A stretch of DNA of 52,374 nt, taken from positions 1 through 52,374 of the IMG/VR virus record IMGVR_UViG_3300025769_000169. One strand, written 5' to 3'. The notes beneath the pieces are model-generated. The model did not search any database and was not told where the DNA came from. It worked only from the letters and a program-made list of their open reading frames with translations. The stretch comes from a virus. Shown piece after piece: positions 16,970 through 25,186 of the stretch. A program made the position numbers and the translations under genes. The stretch's first letter is position 1; the number at the start of each line of letters is the position of its first letter.

Positions 16970-17412
16970 CAGACCCTATAAAATTAGTCAAACTGACCAC
17001 CGGCGATAGTTTGATTACTAGAATTAAAGTAGATGAGAATGAAGAGTATGCCACTTTAACAGAACCTATGAGAATTCATAAGTGGATGCAACAGCATGAA
17101 GATGGTGATGGTGCATATGAGAATGCAACTTTCGGACCTTGGGAATCGTTTTCAAATGACCAAGTTTTTTACATTGCAAAGAATGCAATTTTAACCTTGA
17201 CAACCCCTAGAGAAGATGTTATAAGATACTATCATAGAATTGTTGAGAAGTGTAAGACTAATCCCATCGATTCCTTTGATGATGAACCTATCGAAAATGT
17301 AACGCAACTAAAAGAAGCATTGGATAAAATGAATGAGAAACTAGGAATAACAGGTGAAGATGAAGACATACTGGAATATATGTACAACAAGGATAAGATA
17401 ACGAAACACTAA
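16966..17412 (+). CDS. Sm-like candidate protein, paralog of 37899-38216
   Basis: The 148-aa protein starts DPIKLVKLTTGDSLITRIKVDE and contains GPWESFSNDQVFYIAKNAILTLTTP. The same layout (LIKMINGEQIIAKV ... GPWDSFTDKPIAVSKPSVMYIAEP) occurs in the 105-aa protein at 37899-38216, so they are paralogs. Small beta proteins of this type in marine phages have been linked to the Sm/LSm fold by a crystal structure of putative cyanophage origin. I make the link from memory of the family and it needs a structure search. The C-terminal 45 residues are a charged helical extension. It overlaps uvsW by 4 nt. Confidence 0.6.
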   Translation: MTDPIKLVKLTTGDSLITRIKVDENEEYATLTEPMRIHKWMQQHEDGDGAYENATFGPWESFSNDQVFYIAKNAILTLTTPREDVIRYYHRIVEKCKTNPIDSFDDEPIENVTQLKEALDKMNEKLGITGEDEDILEYMYNKDKITKH

Positions 17413-17414
17413 CA

Positions 17415-17444
17415 TTGTTTCTGAAAAGGGAACACCCCTATTAT
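17415..17444 (+). promoter_or_regulatory. Weak sigma70-like promoter upstream of gp55
   Basis: TTGTTT (17415-17420), 18-bp spacer, TATTAT (17439-17444) within the 75-nt gap between the Sm-like gene and gp55. The -35 matches poorly. Confidence 0.4.
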
Positions 17445-17446
17445 AT

Positions 17447-17462
17447 ACACCTAAGTAGGTGT
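17447..17462 (+). promoter_or_regulatory. Hairpin in the gp55 leader
   Basis: ACACCT-AAGT-AGGTGT, a perfect 6-bp stem with 4-nt loop, lies just downstream of the weak -10 box and about 25 nt before the gp55 start. There is no T-run, so it looks like a leader structure or operator rather than a terminator. Confidence 0.4.
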
Positions 17463-17487
17463 TGTCAACAGTTAATATGGAGATATT

Positions 17488-18036
17488 ATGGCAGAAAAGA
17501 AAAAACGAGAACACTACGTTAATAACAAAGAGTTCTTAGAAGCATTGATTGAATACAGAGTGAAAGTTGATGAAGCAAAGTCAGCAGGTAAAGAAACACC
17601 ACCAGTAACAAGATACCTTGGTGAGTGTTTTCTCAAGATAGCACAACATTTATCATACCGCCCAAACTTTATTAATTATACATATAAGCATGATATGATA
17701 TCTGATGGTATTGAAAACTGCTTAATGTATTTGCATAATTTTAATCCTGAGAAGTCAAAGAATCCTTTTGCATATTTTACACAAATTATTTACTATGCAT
17801 TTTTGCGTAGAATTCAAAAAGAAAAGAAACAAACAGAACTGAAGCAAAAGTTAATTCAGAATATGGTTGTTGATGATAGTCTATTTACTGATGACCATGA
17901 TGACGGTCAATACACAAATCAGTATCTAGAGTTTCTTCAAGATAACATGTATGATGATAAGCAAGTTGAAGAGATGAAAGAAATTCAGAAAGAGAAAAAA
18001 GAACGCAAAGGTGCGTTGGATGAGTTTATGGAGTAA
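17488..18036 (+). CDS. gp55: Late sigma factor gp55
   Basis: This 182-aa protein is the phage sigma factor that, with the gp33 co-activator and the gp45 clamp, directs host RNA polymerase to TATAAATA late promoters, several of which occur in this window. The region YRPNFINYTYKHDMISDGIENCLMYLHNFNPEKSKNPFAYFTQIIYYAFLRRI is the sigma region 2-like core. T4 gp55 is 185 aa. The remainder is a highly charged helical tail. A TGGAGA ribosome site precedes the start. No gp33 gene is visible in the window. Confidence 0.93.
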   Translation: MAEKKKREHYVNNKEFLEALIEYRVKVDEAKSAGKETPPVTRYLGECFLKIAQHLSYRPNFINYTYKHDMISDGIENCLMYLHNFNPEKSKNPFAYFTQIIYYAFLRRIQKEKKQTELKQKLIQNMVVDDSLFTDDHDDGQYTNQYLEFLQDNMYDDKQVEEMKEIQKEKKERKGALDEFME

Positions 18037-18042
18037 ATTAAT

Positions 18043-19491
18043 ATGTTACATAGAAAAACTATCTGTATACTTGGTGCAGGTAATGCCGGTCTTTTCGCCG
18101 CATTATATTTAAAAAAATCCTTACCAGGATTAAATGTTTATGTTGTTGGTTCATCTGAACTTGGCATTGTTGGTGTGGGTGAAAGTAGCACAGAACATGT
18201 AATGCAGTTCATGAATTTGATGAATGTAGACCATAAAGAGATAGTTCAAGAATGCGGCGCAACTTTTAAGTTTGGGGTCTATTTTAAAGATTGGTTAAAA
18301 GAAGGTGAAGATTATGTACATTCACTAGTTACAGATACTAATGAAGATGGCATAGACTTTGATTATATGAGTGGTATGGCATATGGTTCTACGAATTTAG
18401 AACTAATGCCACCAAATCTTCTCAACTATTGTGTAGATGAAAAAGACAGTTTACCTAATCAGTTTCATTTTGATACTCAAAAACTAAATGCTTGGTTAAC
18501 CAAAAAATGTAAACTGATAGGCGTACCTATCTATGATGATATTATCAATCAAGTCAATCATGATGATGGTCATGTGGCAAGTCTAGAGAGTGAGACTGCT
18601 GAATACAAAGCAGATATGTTTGTAGATGCTTCTGGTTTTAAGAGACTTATTGCAAAAGAAATACCAGAGTTTAAGTTTATCTCAAAGCAAGATGACATGT
18701 TTGTTGATAGTGCATTTGCTTTTCAGTGTCCTCATGATAACGAAGATAATTATTCTCTATTCACTACTGCACATAAAATGTCTGCTGGATGGATGTGGCG
18801 CATCCCAACATCTGAAAGAATGGGAAATGGATATGCATATAGTTCGAAGCATATATCATACGAAGATGCTGTAAAAGAAGTTACTGATAAACTAGGTTTT
18901 AAACCAAATGTAGGCAGAACATTTAAGTTTGAAGCAGGTCACTACAATAAGACTTTTCATAAGAATGTTGTATTGATTGGTTTGTCATCACACTTTTTTG
19001 AACCCTTAGAAGCAACTGCTATTGGTGTTGGACTACAGCAAGCAAAACTATTAGTGAAGTATGTAAACTCAACTACACCAGAAGCACAGCAAGGATACAA
19101 CAATAAAATTCAACAGATGTTTGAGCAAATGTTCATGTTCATTCGTTTACATTATGTGAACTGCGAAGTGACAAGTTCTTTCTGGCAAGATGTGAAGGAT
19201 TCAGTTTTACCGAAAAATTTACAAAAACTTATTGACATTAATAGAGACCGTGTGTTAGTATGTGAAGACTTAGGAGAACAGACTGGATGGGGTTGGCGTA
19301 TTTTTGGTAGTGATAACTTCAATCAAATATTTTATGCACTAGGACTATTACCTACTAAAAATGTAGAAGACTTCATATATGCTAATGGTAGATTACCTAG
19401 AAAACATAAATTTACAGACAACTCTACCTATAAGCATAAAGATTTGATTACAAAATGGAACAATGAATATGAAAATAGCATTAATAACTGA
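18043..19491 (+). CDS. FAD-dependent tryptophan-halogenase-like protein
   Basis: The 482-aa protein has all main landmarks of flavin-dependent tryptophan halogenases. These are the dinucleotide-binding GAGNAG (11-16), GVGESS (44-49), a lysine in TFKFGVYF (Lys76, at the place of catalytic Lys79 of PrnA), the halogenase signature GWMWRIP (249-255) and FEPLEAT (319-325). Family enzymes chlorinate or brominate tryptophan with FADH2 supplied by a reductase; no reductase is seen here. Members occur in other marine T4-like phages with unknown substrate. It lies 6 nt after gp55 and overlaps gp47. The real substrate may be a peptide or host metabolite; activity is inferred. Confidence 0.85.
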   Translation: MLHRKTICILGAGNAGLFAALYLKKSLPGLNVYVVGSSELGIVGVGESSTEHVMQFMNLMNVDHKEIVQECGATFKFGVYFKDWLKEGEDYVHSLVTDTNEDGIDFDYMSGMAYGSTNLELMPPNLLNYCVDEKDSLPNQFHFDTQKLNAWLTKKCKLIGVPIYDDIINQVNHDDGHVASLESETAEYKADMFVDASGFKRLIAKEIPEFKFISKQDDMFVDSAFAFQCPHDNEDNYSLFTTAHKMSAGWMWRIPTSERMGNGYAYSSKHISYEDAVKEVTDKLGFKPNVGRTFKFEAGHYNKTFHKNVVLIGLSSHFFEPLEATAIGVGLQQAKLLVKYVNSTTPEAQQGYNNKIQQMFEQMFMFIRLHYVNCEVTSSFWQDVKDSVLPKNLQKLIDINRDRVLVCEDLGEQTGWGWRIFGSDNFNQIFYALGLLPTKNVEDFIYANGRLPRKHKFTDNSTYKHKDLITKWNNEYENSINN

Positions 19492-20536
19492 CACACATTT
19501 TGGTGCCAGAAATGACAGTGAAGTATTTAATGATTACTTCTTTAAATTTTATGATAATACATTCTTTCCTTACCTAGAAGAGCATAACATTAAACATTGC
19601 ATTCATTTAGGTGATATTACTGATAGAAGAAAGTTCATAAACTTCAAAACACTACAGAAATTTCGTCATGATTTCATCTGGCGTCTAGGTCGCATGGGTG
19701 TAGATACACATGTGATTATTGGTAACCATGACACATACTTCAAAAACACGAATGAAGTAAATAGCATGGAAACTTTATTCACTGGGTTTGATGGTCAAAA
19801 CGAACCTTGGATTCACGCAGAACCAGCGCATATAATTATAGATGATGTAAAGTTCTTATTCGTTCCTTGGATTTGTGCAGATAATTATGACCACACAATG
19901 AAAGTCATTTCTGAAACCGATGCGGAGATTGTGTTAGGTCATTTAGAAGTACGAGGGTTCACGATGTATAAAGGATTCACGAACTTTGACCACGGACTTG
20001 ATAGAAAGATATTTGATAGATTTGAACTTGTATGCTCAGGTCACTTCCATCATAAGTCAACGCAAGGTAACATCACATATCTCGGTAATCCATATCAGAT
20101 GACTTGGTCTGACTATGGTGACAAGCGTGGGTTTCATATCTTTGATACAGAGACTAGAGAGTTAGAGTTCATTGAAAATCCATACAGCATCTTTAAGAAG
20201 TTAGAATATAATGATAGAGATAAGTCATATGAAAACTTTGATGCGAGTGAATATAAAGACCATTTTGTAAAGGTGGTAGTAATCAACAAAATCAATGCAA
20301 AACAGTTTGACAAAGTGATTGATATGTTGTATAATGTAGGGGTTCATGAGTTGACAATAGTAGAAGATTTTTCTGATTTTGATGCTACATTTGTCGATGA
20401 TAAGAACTTACAGTTAGATGATACATTATCACTACTAAACACATATGTTGATGAAGTAGATACATCTGCAAACAAAGAGCGTATTAAGACAGATATGAAG
20501 CGTTTATATGTTGAAGCGAGTAATAACGTAGTATGA
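19469..20536 (+). CDS. gp47: Recombination nuclease subunit gp47 (SbcD/Mre11-like)
   Basis: This 355-aa calcineurin-type phosphoesterase has the metal-binding motifs DTHFG (Asp8), HLGDITDRR, GNHDT, a later LGHLEVRG and GHFHH. With gp46 it forms the Mre11-Rad50-type complex that resects DNA ends for recombination-dependent replication and helps degrade host DNA. T4 gp47 is 339 aa. An ATG at 19463 is in frame, but GGAA at 19457-19460 is better spaced for 19469. The start overlaps the halogenase end and the stop overlaps gp46 (ATGA). Confidence 0.93.
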   Translation: MKIALITDTHFGARNDSEVFNDYFFKFYDNTFFPYLEEHNIKHCIHLGDITDRRKFINFKTLQKFRHDFIWRLGRMGVDTHVIIGNHDTYFKNTNEVNSMETLFTGFDGQNEPWIHAEPAHIIIDDVKFLFVPWICADNYDHTMKVISETDAEIVLGHLEVRGFTMYKGFTNFDHGLDRKIFDRFELVCSGHFHHKSTQGNITYLGNPYQMTWSDYGDKRGFHIFDTETRELEFIENPYSIFKKLEYNDRDKSYENFDASEYKDHFVKVVVINKINAKQFDKVIDMLYNVGVHELTIVEDFSDFDATFVDDKNLQLDDTLSLLNTYVDEVDTSANKERIKTDMKRLYVEASNNVV

Positions 20537-22248
20537 TTAAGTTTGAATATGTAAGATGGCGTAATTTCCTTTCTACAGGTAATGCGTTTACTGAAATAGA
20601 TATTTGCAAATCACCAACGACACTTGTTGTTGGTTCGAATGGTTCTGGTAAATCTACATTCATAGATGCTCTATGTTTTGCATTGTTTGGTAAACCTTTT
20701 CGTAAGATTAAGATTGGACAGTTAGTAAACTCTATCAATCTAAAAGATGCATTAGTTGAAGTTGAATTTTCTATTGGTGCATCACAATATAAAGTACGAA
20801 GAGGATTGAAACCTGCAATCTTTGAGATTTATCAGAACAACATATTGGTGAACCAAGACGCCGCAACAAAAGATTATCAAGAGTTCTTAGAAAAGCAAAT
20901 CTTGAAATTGAACTACAAATCTTTCACGCAGATTGTGGTACTTGGTTCATCATCTTTTATTCCTTTCATGCAATTACCTGCACCACAGCGTAGAGAGATT
21001 ATTGAAGATTTACTTGACATTCAAATATTCACAAGAATGAATGATATTCTACGAGGTGAGTTGTTGCAAGTTGGGCAAGAGTATAAAGATGCAGAAAGCA
21101 CACTGTCTGTTGTTAGACAGAAAATCGACCTGCAACAAGACTACTTGGAGCGACTAGATGAGCAACGTAAGAAATCGACACAGGAAATCAATGCAAGAAT
21201 TGTCAAGGCGAAGGACTCAATTTCACAATGGCAAGAAGAAATCACAGAGCGAATGGACGGGATACGAGACTTACGAGGAACTATTGAAGATGAAAGCAGA
21301 ACTGATAAACGCTATCAAAAGTTTACCTCTATTCAAGACCAAATGAAGCGCAATGCAACTAAAGTAGCAAATGATATCGCATTCTACAAAGATAATGATG
21401 AGTGTAATACTTGTAAGCAAACTATTGCTGAAGAGTTTAAAGATAGTGTTATACAAGAGCGTAGGGATAAACTAGTTGAACTAGACACTGCACAAGTTCA
21501 GTTGAAATCAGAACTTGAAACAGTTCGCAAACGTATGTCTGAAATTACAGAAGTTCATTCAAAAATACAAAATCTGCAAGATGAAATTAACGAAAGAAAT
21601 ATTCGCATTCAAACTGCAAACAGAAGTATTGATGAATGGAATGCAGAAATAGAAACTGCTAGTGCGACATTAGAAGATGCGGATGAACATACCCAAAAAC
21701 TTGTAGATATGCGTGATGAAGAACGAAAGGTATCAGACTTGAAAAACGAGTTGAATGACCAGCGTTACTATTCAGAGATATCTGCAAATCTTCTCAAAGA
21801 TACTGGTATCAAAACTAAGATTATCAATCAGTATCTACCAGTAATTAATCATTATGTAAACCATTTTCTACAAGCACTTGACTTCTTTGTTCAGTTCAAT
21901 TTAGATGGTTCATTCAAAGAAACAATTAAATCTCGACATAGAGATGATTTTTCATATGCATCATTCTCCGAAGGTGAGAAGTTGCGTATTGACTTATCTT
22001 TGCTATTTACATGGCGTATTATTGCAAAGATGAAAAACTCTACAAACACCAACCTTCTTGTTTTAGATGAGGTGTTTGATAGTTCGTTGGATGCAAACGG
22101 AACAGAAGAATTTCTGAAAATCTTAAATACTATGGACAATGGTGTTAATGCATTCGTAATATCGCATAAGGGCGATACACTGTTTGACAAATTTACTAAT
22201 GTTCTTAAATTTGATAAACCTAATAACTATTCGAGGATTGTACAATGA
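20533..22248 (+). CDS. gp46: Recombination ATPase subunit gp46 (SbcC/Rad50-like)
   Basis: This 571-aa SMC-type ATPase has Walker A GSNGSGKS (34-41). Two long coiled-coil arms flank a zinc hook CNTC (Cys291 and Cys294). It also has the ABC signature FSEGEKLRIDLSL and Walker B LLVLDEVFD. T4 gp46 is 560 aa, so it is complete. It pairs with gp47, with which it overlaps by 4 nt. Many TTACGAGG/CGTAAG words occur but no strong promoter, so it is read with gp47. Confidence 0.94.
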   Translation: MIKFEYVRWRNFLSTGNAFTEIDICKSPTTLVVGSNGSGKSTFIDALCFALFGKPFRKIKIGQLVNSINLKDALVEVEFSIGASQYKVRRGLKPAIFEIYQNNILVNQDAATKDYQEFLEKQILKLNYKSFTQIVVLGSSSFIPFMQLPAPQRREIIEDLLDIQIFTRMNDILRGELLQVGQEYKDAESTLSVVRQKIDLQQDYLERLDEQRKKSTQEINARIVKAKDSISQWQEEITERMDGIRDLRGTIEDESRTDKRYQKFTSIQDQMKRNATKVANDIAFYKDNDECNTCKQTIAEEFKDSVIQERRDKLVELDTAQVQLKSELETVRKRMSEITEVHSKIQNLQDEINERNIRIQTANRSIDEWNAEIETASATLEDADEHTQKLVDMRDEERKVSDLKNELNDQRYYSEISANLLKDTGIKTKIINQYLPVINHYVNHFLQALDFFVQFNLDGSFKETIKSRHRDDFSYASFSEGEKLRIDLSLLFTWRIIAKMKNSTNTNLLVLDEVFDSSLDANGTEEFLKILNTMDNGVNAFVISHKGDTLFDKFTNVLKFDKPNNYSRIVQ

Positions 22249-22676
22249 GCGAAGATAAGAAGTATAAAATTAGCGTAGAACCGGACCATAAAAAATCAAT
22301 TAGTGAATTGACTACTTTTTATAAAGAAGAGGGTGAACACAAATACTGGATCACCATGGACCAAGGTTGGCGATGGGGTAAATGGGTAGGTGAAGTAACT
22401 GAAGAACAATTACAAGAACTTAGAGAAGACAGCGATAATGGCGTATGTGAACCTGACATCTATGAAGGTCTTGAGATGGACTATCTTGACGATGGTGTGT
22501 GGTTAGACTTTGAAGGTTCAAAAGATGTTACCGCAGAAATGCTTGAAGAGTTCGAAACAGCATGGGACGAAGACGGTTTTGATGCTGTCATTGAATTAGG
22601 TTGGGAAGAACAAGATTGTGAAACCTTTATTAACACAGGCCTAAATATTACTATTGAAGGAGAAGATAATGGGTGA
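22245..22676 (+). CDS. Acidic protein of unknown function
   Basis: The 143-aa protein is very acidic, with many Trp (YWITMDQGWRWGKWVGEV, GVWLDFEG, ELGWEEQD). I know no family. The Trp-rich N-terminal half suggests a small compact domain; the second half is Asp/Glu-rich. The ATG overlaps the gp46 stop (ATGA), and the gene overlaps its follower by 8 nt, so it belongs to the same operon. Possible DNA mimicry from its acidity is only a guess. Confidence 0.65.
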   Translation: MSEDKKYKISVEPDHKKSISELTTFYKEEGEHKYWITMDQGWRWGKWVGEVTEEQLQELREDSDNGVCEPDIYEGLEMDYLDDGVWLDFEGSKDVTAEMLEEFETAWDEDGFDAVIELGWEEQDCETFINTGLNITIEGEDNG

Positions 22677-22938
22677 AGTTAGATTTACACAAACAGAATA
22701 TCATCAGATGACAATCACTAAAGACATGAGCGTGAGTGAAGAACATATCATCGAACAAGGTTTGACAGTAGAACGCTTTAAAGAAATTATGAATGGTGAA
22801 GACCATACTGATGAAGAGTGCGACCAATATAATGAAATTCTTATGGGGTGGGCAGATGTTCTTGACAGTCAAGAAGATTTGTGGACTGACCGTAAGGGTG
22901 GTTATGATATCGATTATGAGTTGGTAGACGATGAGTAA
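22669..22938 (+). CDS. Small acidic protein of unknown function
   Basis: The 89-aa protein starts GEVRFTQTEYHQMTITKDMSV and is rich in Asp/Glu with a central helix GLTVERFKEIMNGEDHTDEE. No family recognised. The ATG at 22669 has GAAGGAGAA well spaced upstream; an earlier in-frame non-ATG start is unnecessary. It overlaps the deformylase gene by 8 nt, making a tightly coupled trio after gp46. Confidence 0.65.
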   Translation: MGEVRFTQTEYHQMTITKDMSVSEEHIIEQGLTVERFKEIMNGEDHTDEECDQYNEILMGWADVLDSQEDLWTDRKGGYDIDYELVDDE

Positions 22939-23464
22939 AATTTTAGATTTAACGCCTCCAAGTGAAGCAAGATACAAACCAGAAGAGTTTGATTTTGAGA
23001 ATCCATTTATGGATCCAATTGAACTTGCTGACCAGTTGTGGGATAATATGCTACACTATAAAGGCGTAGGATTATCTGCAACTCAAGTGGGTTTTAACAC
23101 TAAAGTTTTTGTCATGGGTCAAGATGACTTTCGTTTGAATGTTTTTAACCCTCAAGTACTTACAATGTCATCTGAACTGAAAGCAATGAAAGAAGGTTGT
23201 TTGACATGGCCTGGATTGTTTTTATCAATTCGTAGACCTGTTTTCTGTGTAGTATCATATTATGATGAAAAAGGTAATAACCAGAAGTTTAAATATGAAG
23301 GTATGACTGCACGAATATTCTTGCATGAAATGGATCATATGCTCGGCATCGATTTCACACAGAGAGCATCAAAGTTAGTGCTTGATAGAGGTGTCAAAGC
23401 AAGAGATAAGAAAATTAAAAAGTTAGTAAAAGATGGAAAGTTAAAATTAGATGCCGTGGGTTGA
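22931..23464 (+). CDS. def: Peptide deformylase
   Basis: This 177-aa enzyme removes the N-terminal formyl group from nascent proteins. All three family motifs are present. Motif 1 is GVGLSATQ (45-52), motif 2 EGCLTWPG (88-95, metal-ligand Cys90), and motif 3 LHEMDHM (His132 and His136, catalytic Glu133). Phage deformylases of this kind are known from marine T4-like phages, where they are thought to keep host or phage proteins (photosystem proteins in cyanophages) processed during takeover. It lies in an operon with no other translation gene. The C-terminus is a Lys-rich helix. Confidence 0.93.
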   Translation: MSKILDLTPPSEARYKPEEFDFENPFMDPIELADQLWDNMLHYKGVGLSATQVGFNTKVFVMGQDDFRLNVFNPQVLTMSSELKAMKEGCLTWPGLFLSIRRPVFCVVSYYDEKGNNQKFKYEGMTARIFLHEMDHMLGIDFTQRASKLVLDRGVKARDKKIKKLVKDGKLKLDAVG

Positions 23465-24047
23465 TTTACCTAAAAAAGGTGAAATAGGAGTTATGCCTTT
23501 TGAAAGGTTTGATTGGAATGATATAATACATAACTTTCAAGCATCTGTTGATTATAGAAACTCAGAAGAATGGAAAAAGGTTATTTCAAAATCTGGAAGA
23601 GCAGTTAGACTAGTATCGCAAAATCAAATTGAAATTGATAATGATACTAATACATTTCCTTCTTTTGCTACACATAATGCAGAGTTAATACCTCAGGTTG
23701 CATATGTAAGAAAAATTATAGAAGAGAAGCATCTTATTGAAAGAAGTGCTAGTAGAGTAAATTGTCATTTGTTTGTATCTCTTGTTGCAGAAAGTGACGG
23801 ACTAAACTTTCATCTTGACACTGAAGATACATACATATGGCAGATACAAGGCAAAACACTTTGGACAGTACAACAAGGTATAAACGAAGGTGATCCCATC
23901 GAAGAATTTATATTAGAACCAAACGACATGATATATATTCCAAAAGGTTGGCGCCACTATCCTACTATCACGGGTCCAAGATGTTCAGTTAGTTTTGCAA
24001 TTGAAGATAATCTATTTAATAGTGTAGAAGAAAGGTCAGATATATGA
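23451..24047 (+). CDS. JmjC/cupin-type oxygenase candidate
   Basis: The 198-aa protein has a cupin/JmjC-like Fe(II) site. HLD (His121, Asp123) lies in GLNFHLDTEDTYIWQIQGKTLW and the distal His169 in IPKGWRHYPT. This spacing and the Q(I/L)xGxKxW-like turn resemble protein hydroxylases of the JmjC/cupin_8 group. The substrate is unknown; ribosomal proteins or other proteins are typical targets of relatives. It overlaps the deformylase by 14 nt and the following hydroxylase gene by 4 nt. An alternative is a non-enzymatic cupin, as I cannot confirm the 2-oxoglutarate-binding residue. Confidence 0.7.
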   Translation: MPWVDLPKKGEIGVMPFERFDWNDIIHNFQASVDYRNSEEWKKVISKSGRAVRLVSQNQIEIDNDTNTFPSFATHNAELIPQVAYVRKIIEEKHLIERSASRVNCHLFVSLVAESDGLNFHLDTEDTYIWQIQGKTLWTVQQGINEGDPIEEFILEPNDMIYIPKGWRHYPTITGPRCSVSFAIEDNLFNSVEERSDI

Positions 24048-25186
24048 CACAGACAGAAGTAGAAATGAAAGATTGGCAGAAAGGTTATCAGTTAGATTAC
24101 CTGAAAGAAATTACTGCAGAGTATGACCATTACAATTCATACACCGATAGTCCTTTTGCACAATTTAAGAAGAATAATGTAGCAGACTTTTTAGACAAAG
24201 GTTCGCTACGCAAAGCAGGTGATGCATGGATTAATATCACGGAAGCAAAAGTTAAGTCAAAGATTACAATGCACGGTGAGACTATTATTGGTTATAAAGA
24301 ACCAGGTGATGTTGTAATTCAAAATATATCTGCATATACAGAAAACGTAAAGAACTACATCAATCACTATTCAGATAGAAACTGTTGGTTGTTTGTGTGG
24401 TCAGAAGATGCAAAAGCAGTTGAGTTTGCTAAAGAAGCAGGATTCGACTATGTTGGTAGCAAAATAACTACGTTTGCAGAGATATATAGCGTTTTCTTTC
24501 GTAATTCTAGCACTTCATTCGAGGATCGCTCTCATCCGCCCATAGACGGCGCTGAGACGGTTTCTATAAGTAAATGCATGTTTGACACTATCGAAACATC
24601 GATTATACGCACCGAACTAGAAAAATTGACGATGGAGTATACTAATCATTACTCAAATTACAATAAAAAAGGTGCTTGGTCAGCAATATCGCTGAGAGGA
24701 TATAGACCAGATGCATCATTTATTGCAAAACCTGTTGAAATGAGCAAGAAATGGAAAGCAGAAAACGACACATGGGAAGAGTGGGAGTGTGAAGACACAC
24801 CTTTGCGTGAGCAGTTTCCGTATGTCAATGAGATACTCTCAAAGATACCTACTGACAATATTGAGCGAATAAGATTTATGTCACTCGCTCCAGGTGGTGG
24901 TGAACTGCAAAGACACACAGACCAAGTTGACCCTTATCTTGGTGTTGCAGATGGTAAGATTATGAGACTACATATTCCAGTGATTACAAATCCGAAGATG
25001 GAGTTTACATCGTGGGATATGCATGGGCAGAAACATGTTGTTAATATGAAAGAAGGTGAGTTGTGGTATCTAGATATTCGCAAACCACATATGGCGATTA
25101 ACAATGGTGATGAAACAAGAATACATTTAGTGGTGGATATAGAAGCAAATGATAAATGCAGAAGATTATTTAGAGTTAGTGAGTGA
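24044..25186 (+). CDS. GNAT-like domain fused to aspartyl/asparaginyl beta-hydroxylase
   Basis: In this 380-aa protein the C-terminal part (about 270-380) is an Asp/Asn beta-hydroxylase domain. HTD gives the first two iron ligands (His291, Asp293), His349 in RKPHMAINNG is the third and Arg359 in DETRIHLVV would bind 2-oxoglutarate. The N-terminal 160 residues look like an acetyltransferase-type fold (CWLFVWSEDAKAVEFAKEAGFDYVGSKI resembles a GNAT end region), but acetyl-CoA motifs are not clear. Such a two-domain protein could modify one target twice. It overlaps both neighbours, the downstream one by 38 nt. Confidence 0.72.
   Translation: MTQTEVEMKDWQKGYQLDYLKEITAEYDHYNSYTDSPFAQFKKNNVADFLDKGSLRKAGDAWINITEAKVKSKITMHGETIIGYKEPGDVVIQNISAYTENVKNYINHYSDRNCWLFVWSEDAKAVEFAKEAGFDYVGSKITTFAEIYSVFFRNSSTSFEDRSHPPIDGAETVSISKCMFDTIETSIIRTELEKLTMEYTNHYSNYNKKGAWSAISLRGYRPDASFIAKPVEMSKKWKAENDTWEEWECEDTPLREQFPYVNEILSKIPTDNIERIRFMSLAPGGGELQRHTDQVDPYLGVADGKIMRLHIPVITNPKMEFTSWDMHGQKHVVNMKEGELWYLDIRKPHMAINNGDETRIHLVVDIEANDKCRRLFRVSE

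Noticed and set aside
20632-20648. GGTTCGAAT-like word suggesting a tRNA T-arm
   Set aside because: It encodes the Walker A region of gp46; no acceptor or anticodon stems can be drawn around it. No tRNA was seen elsewhere.
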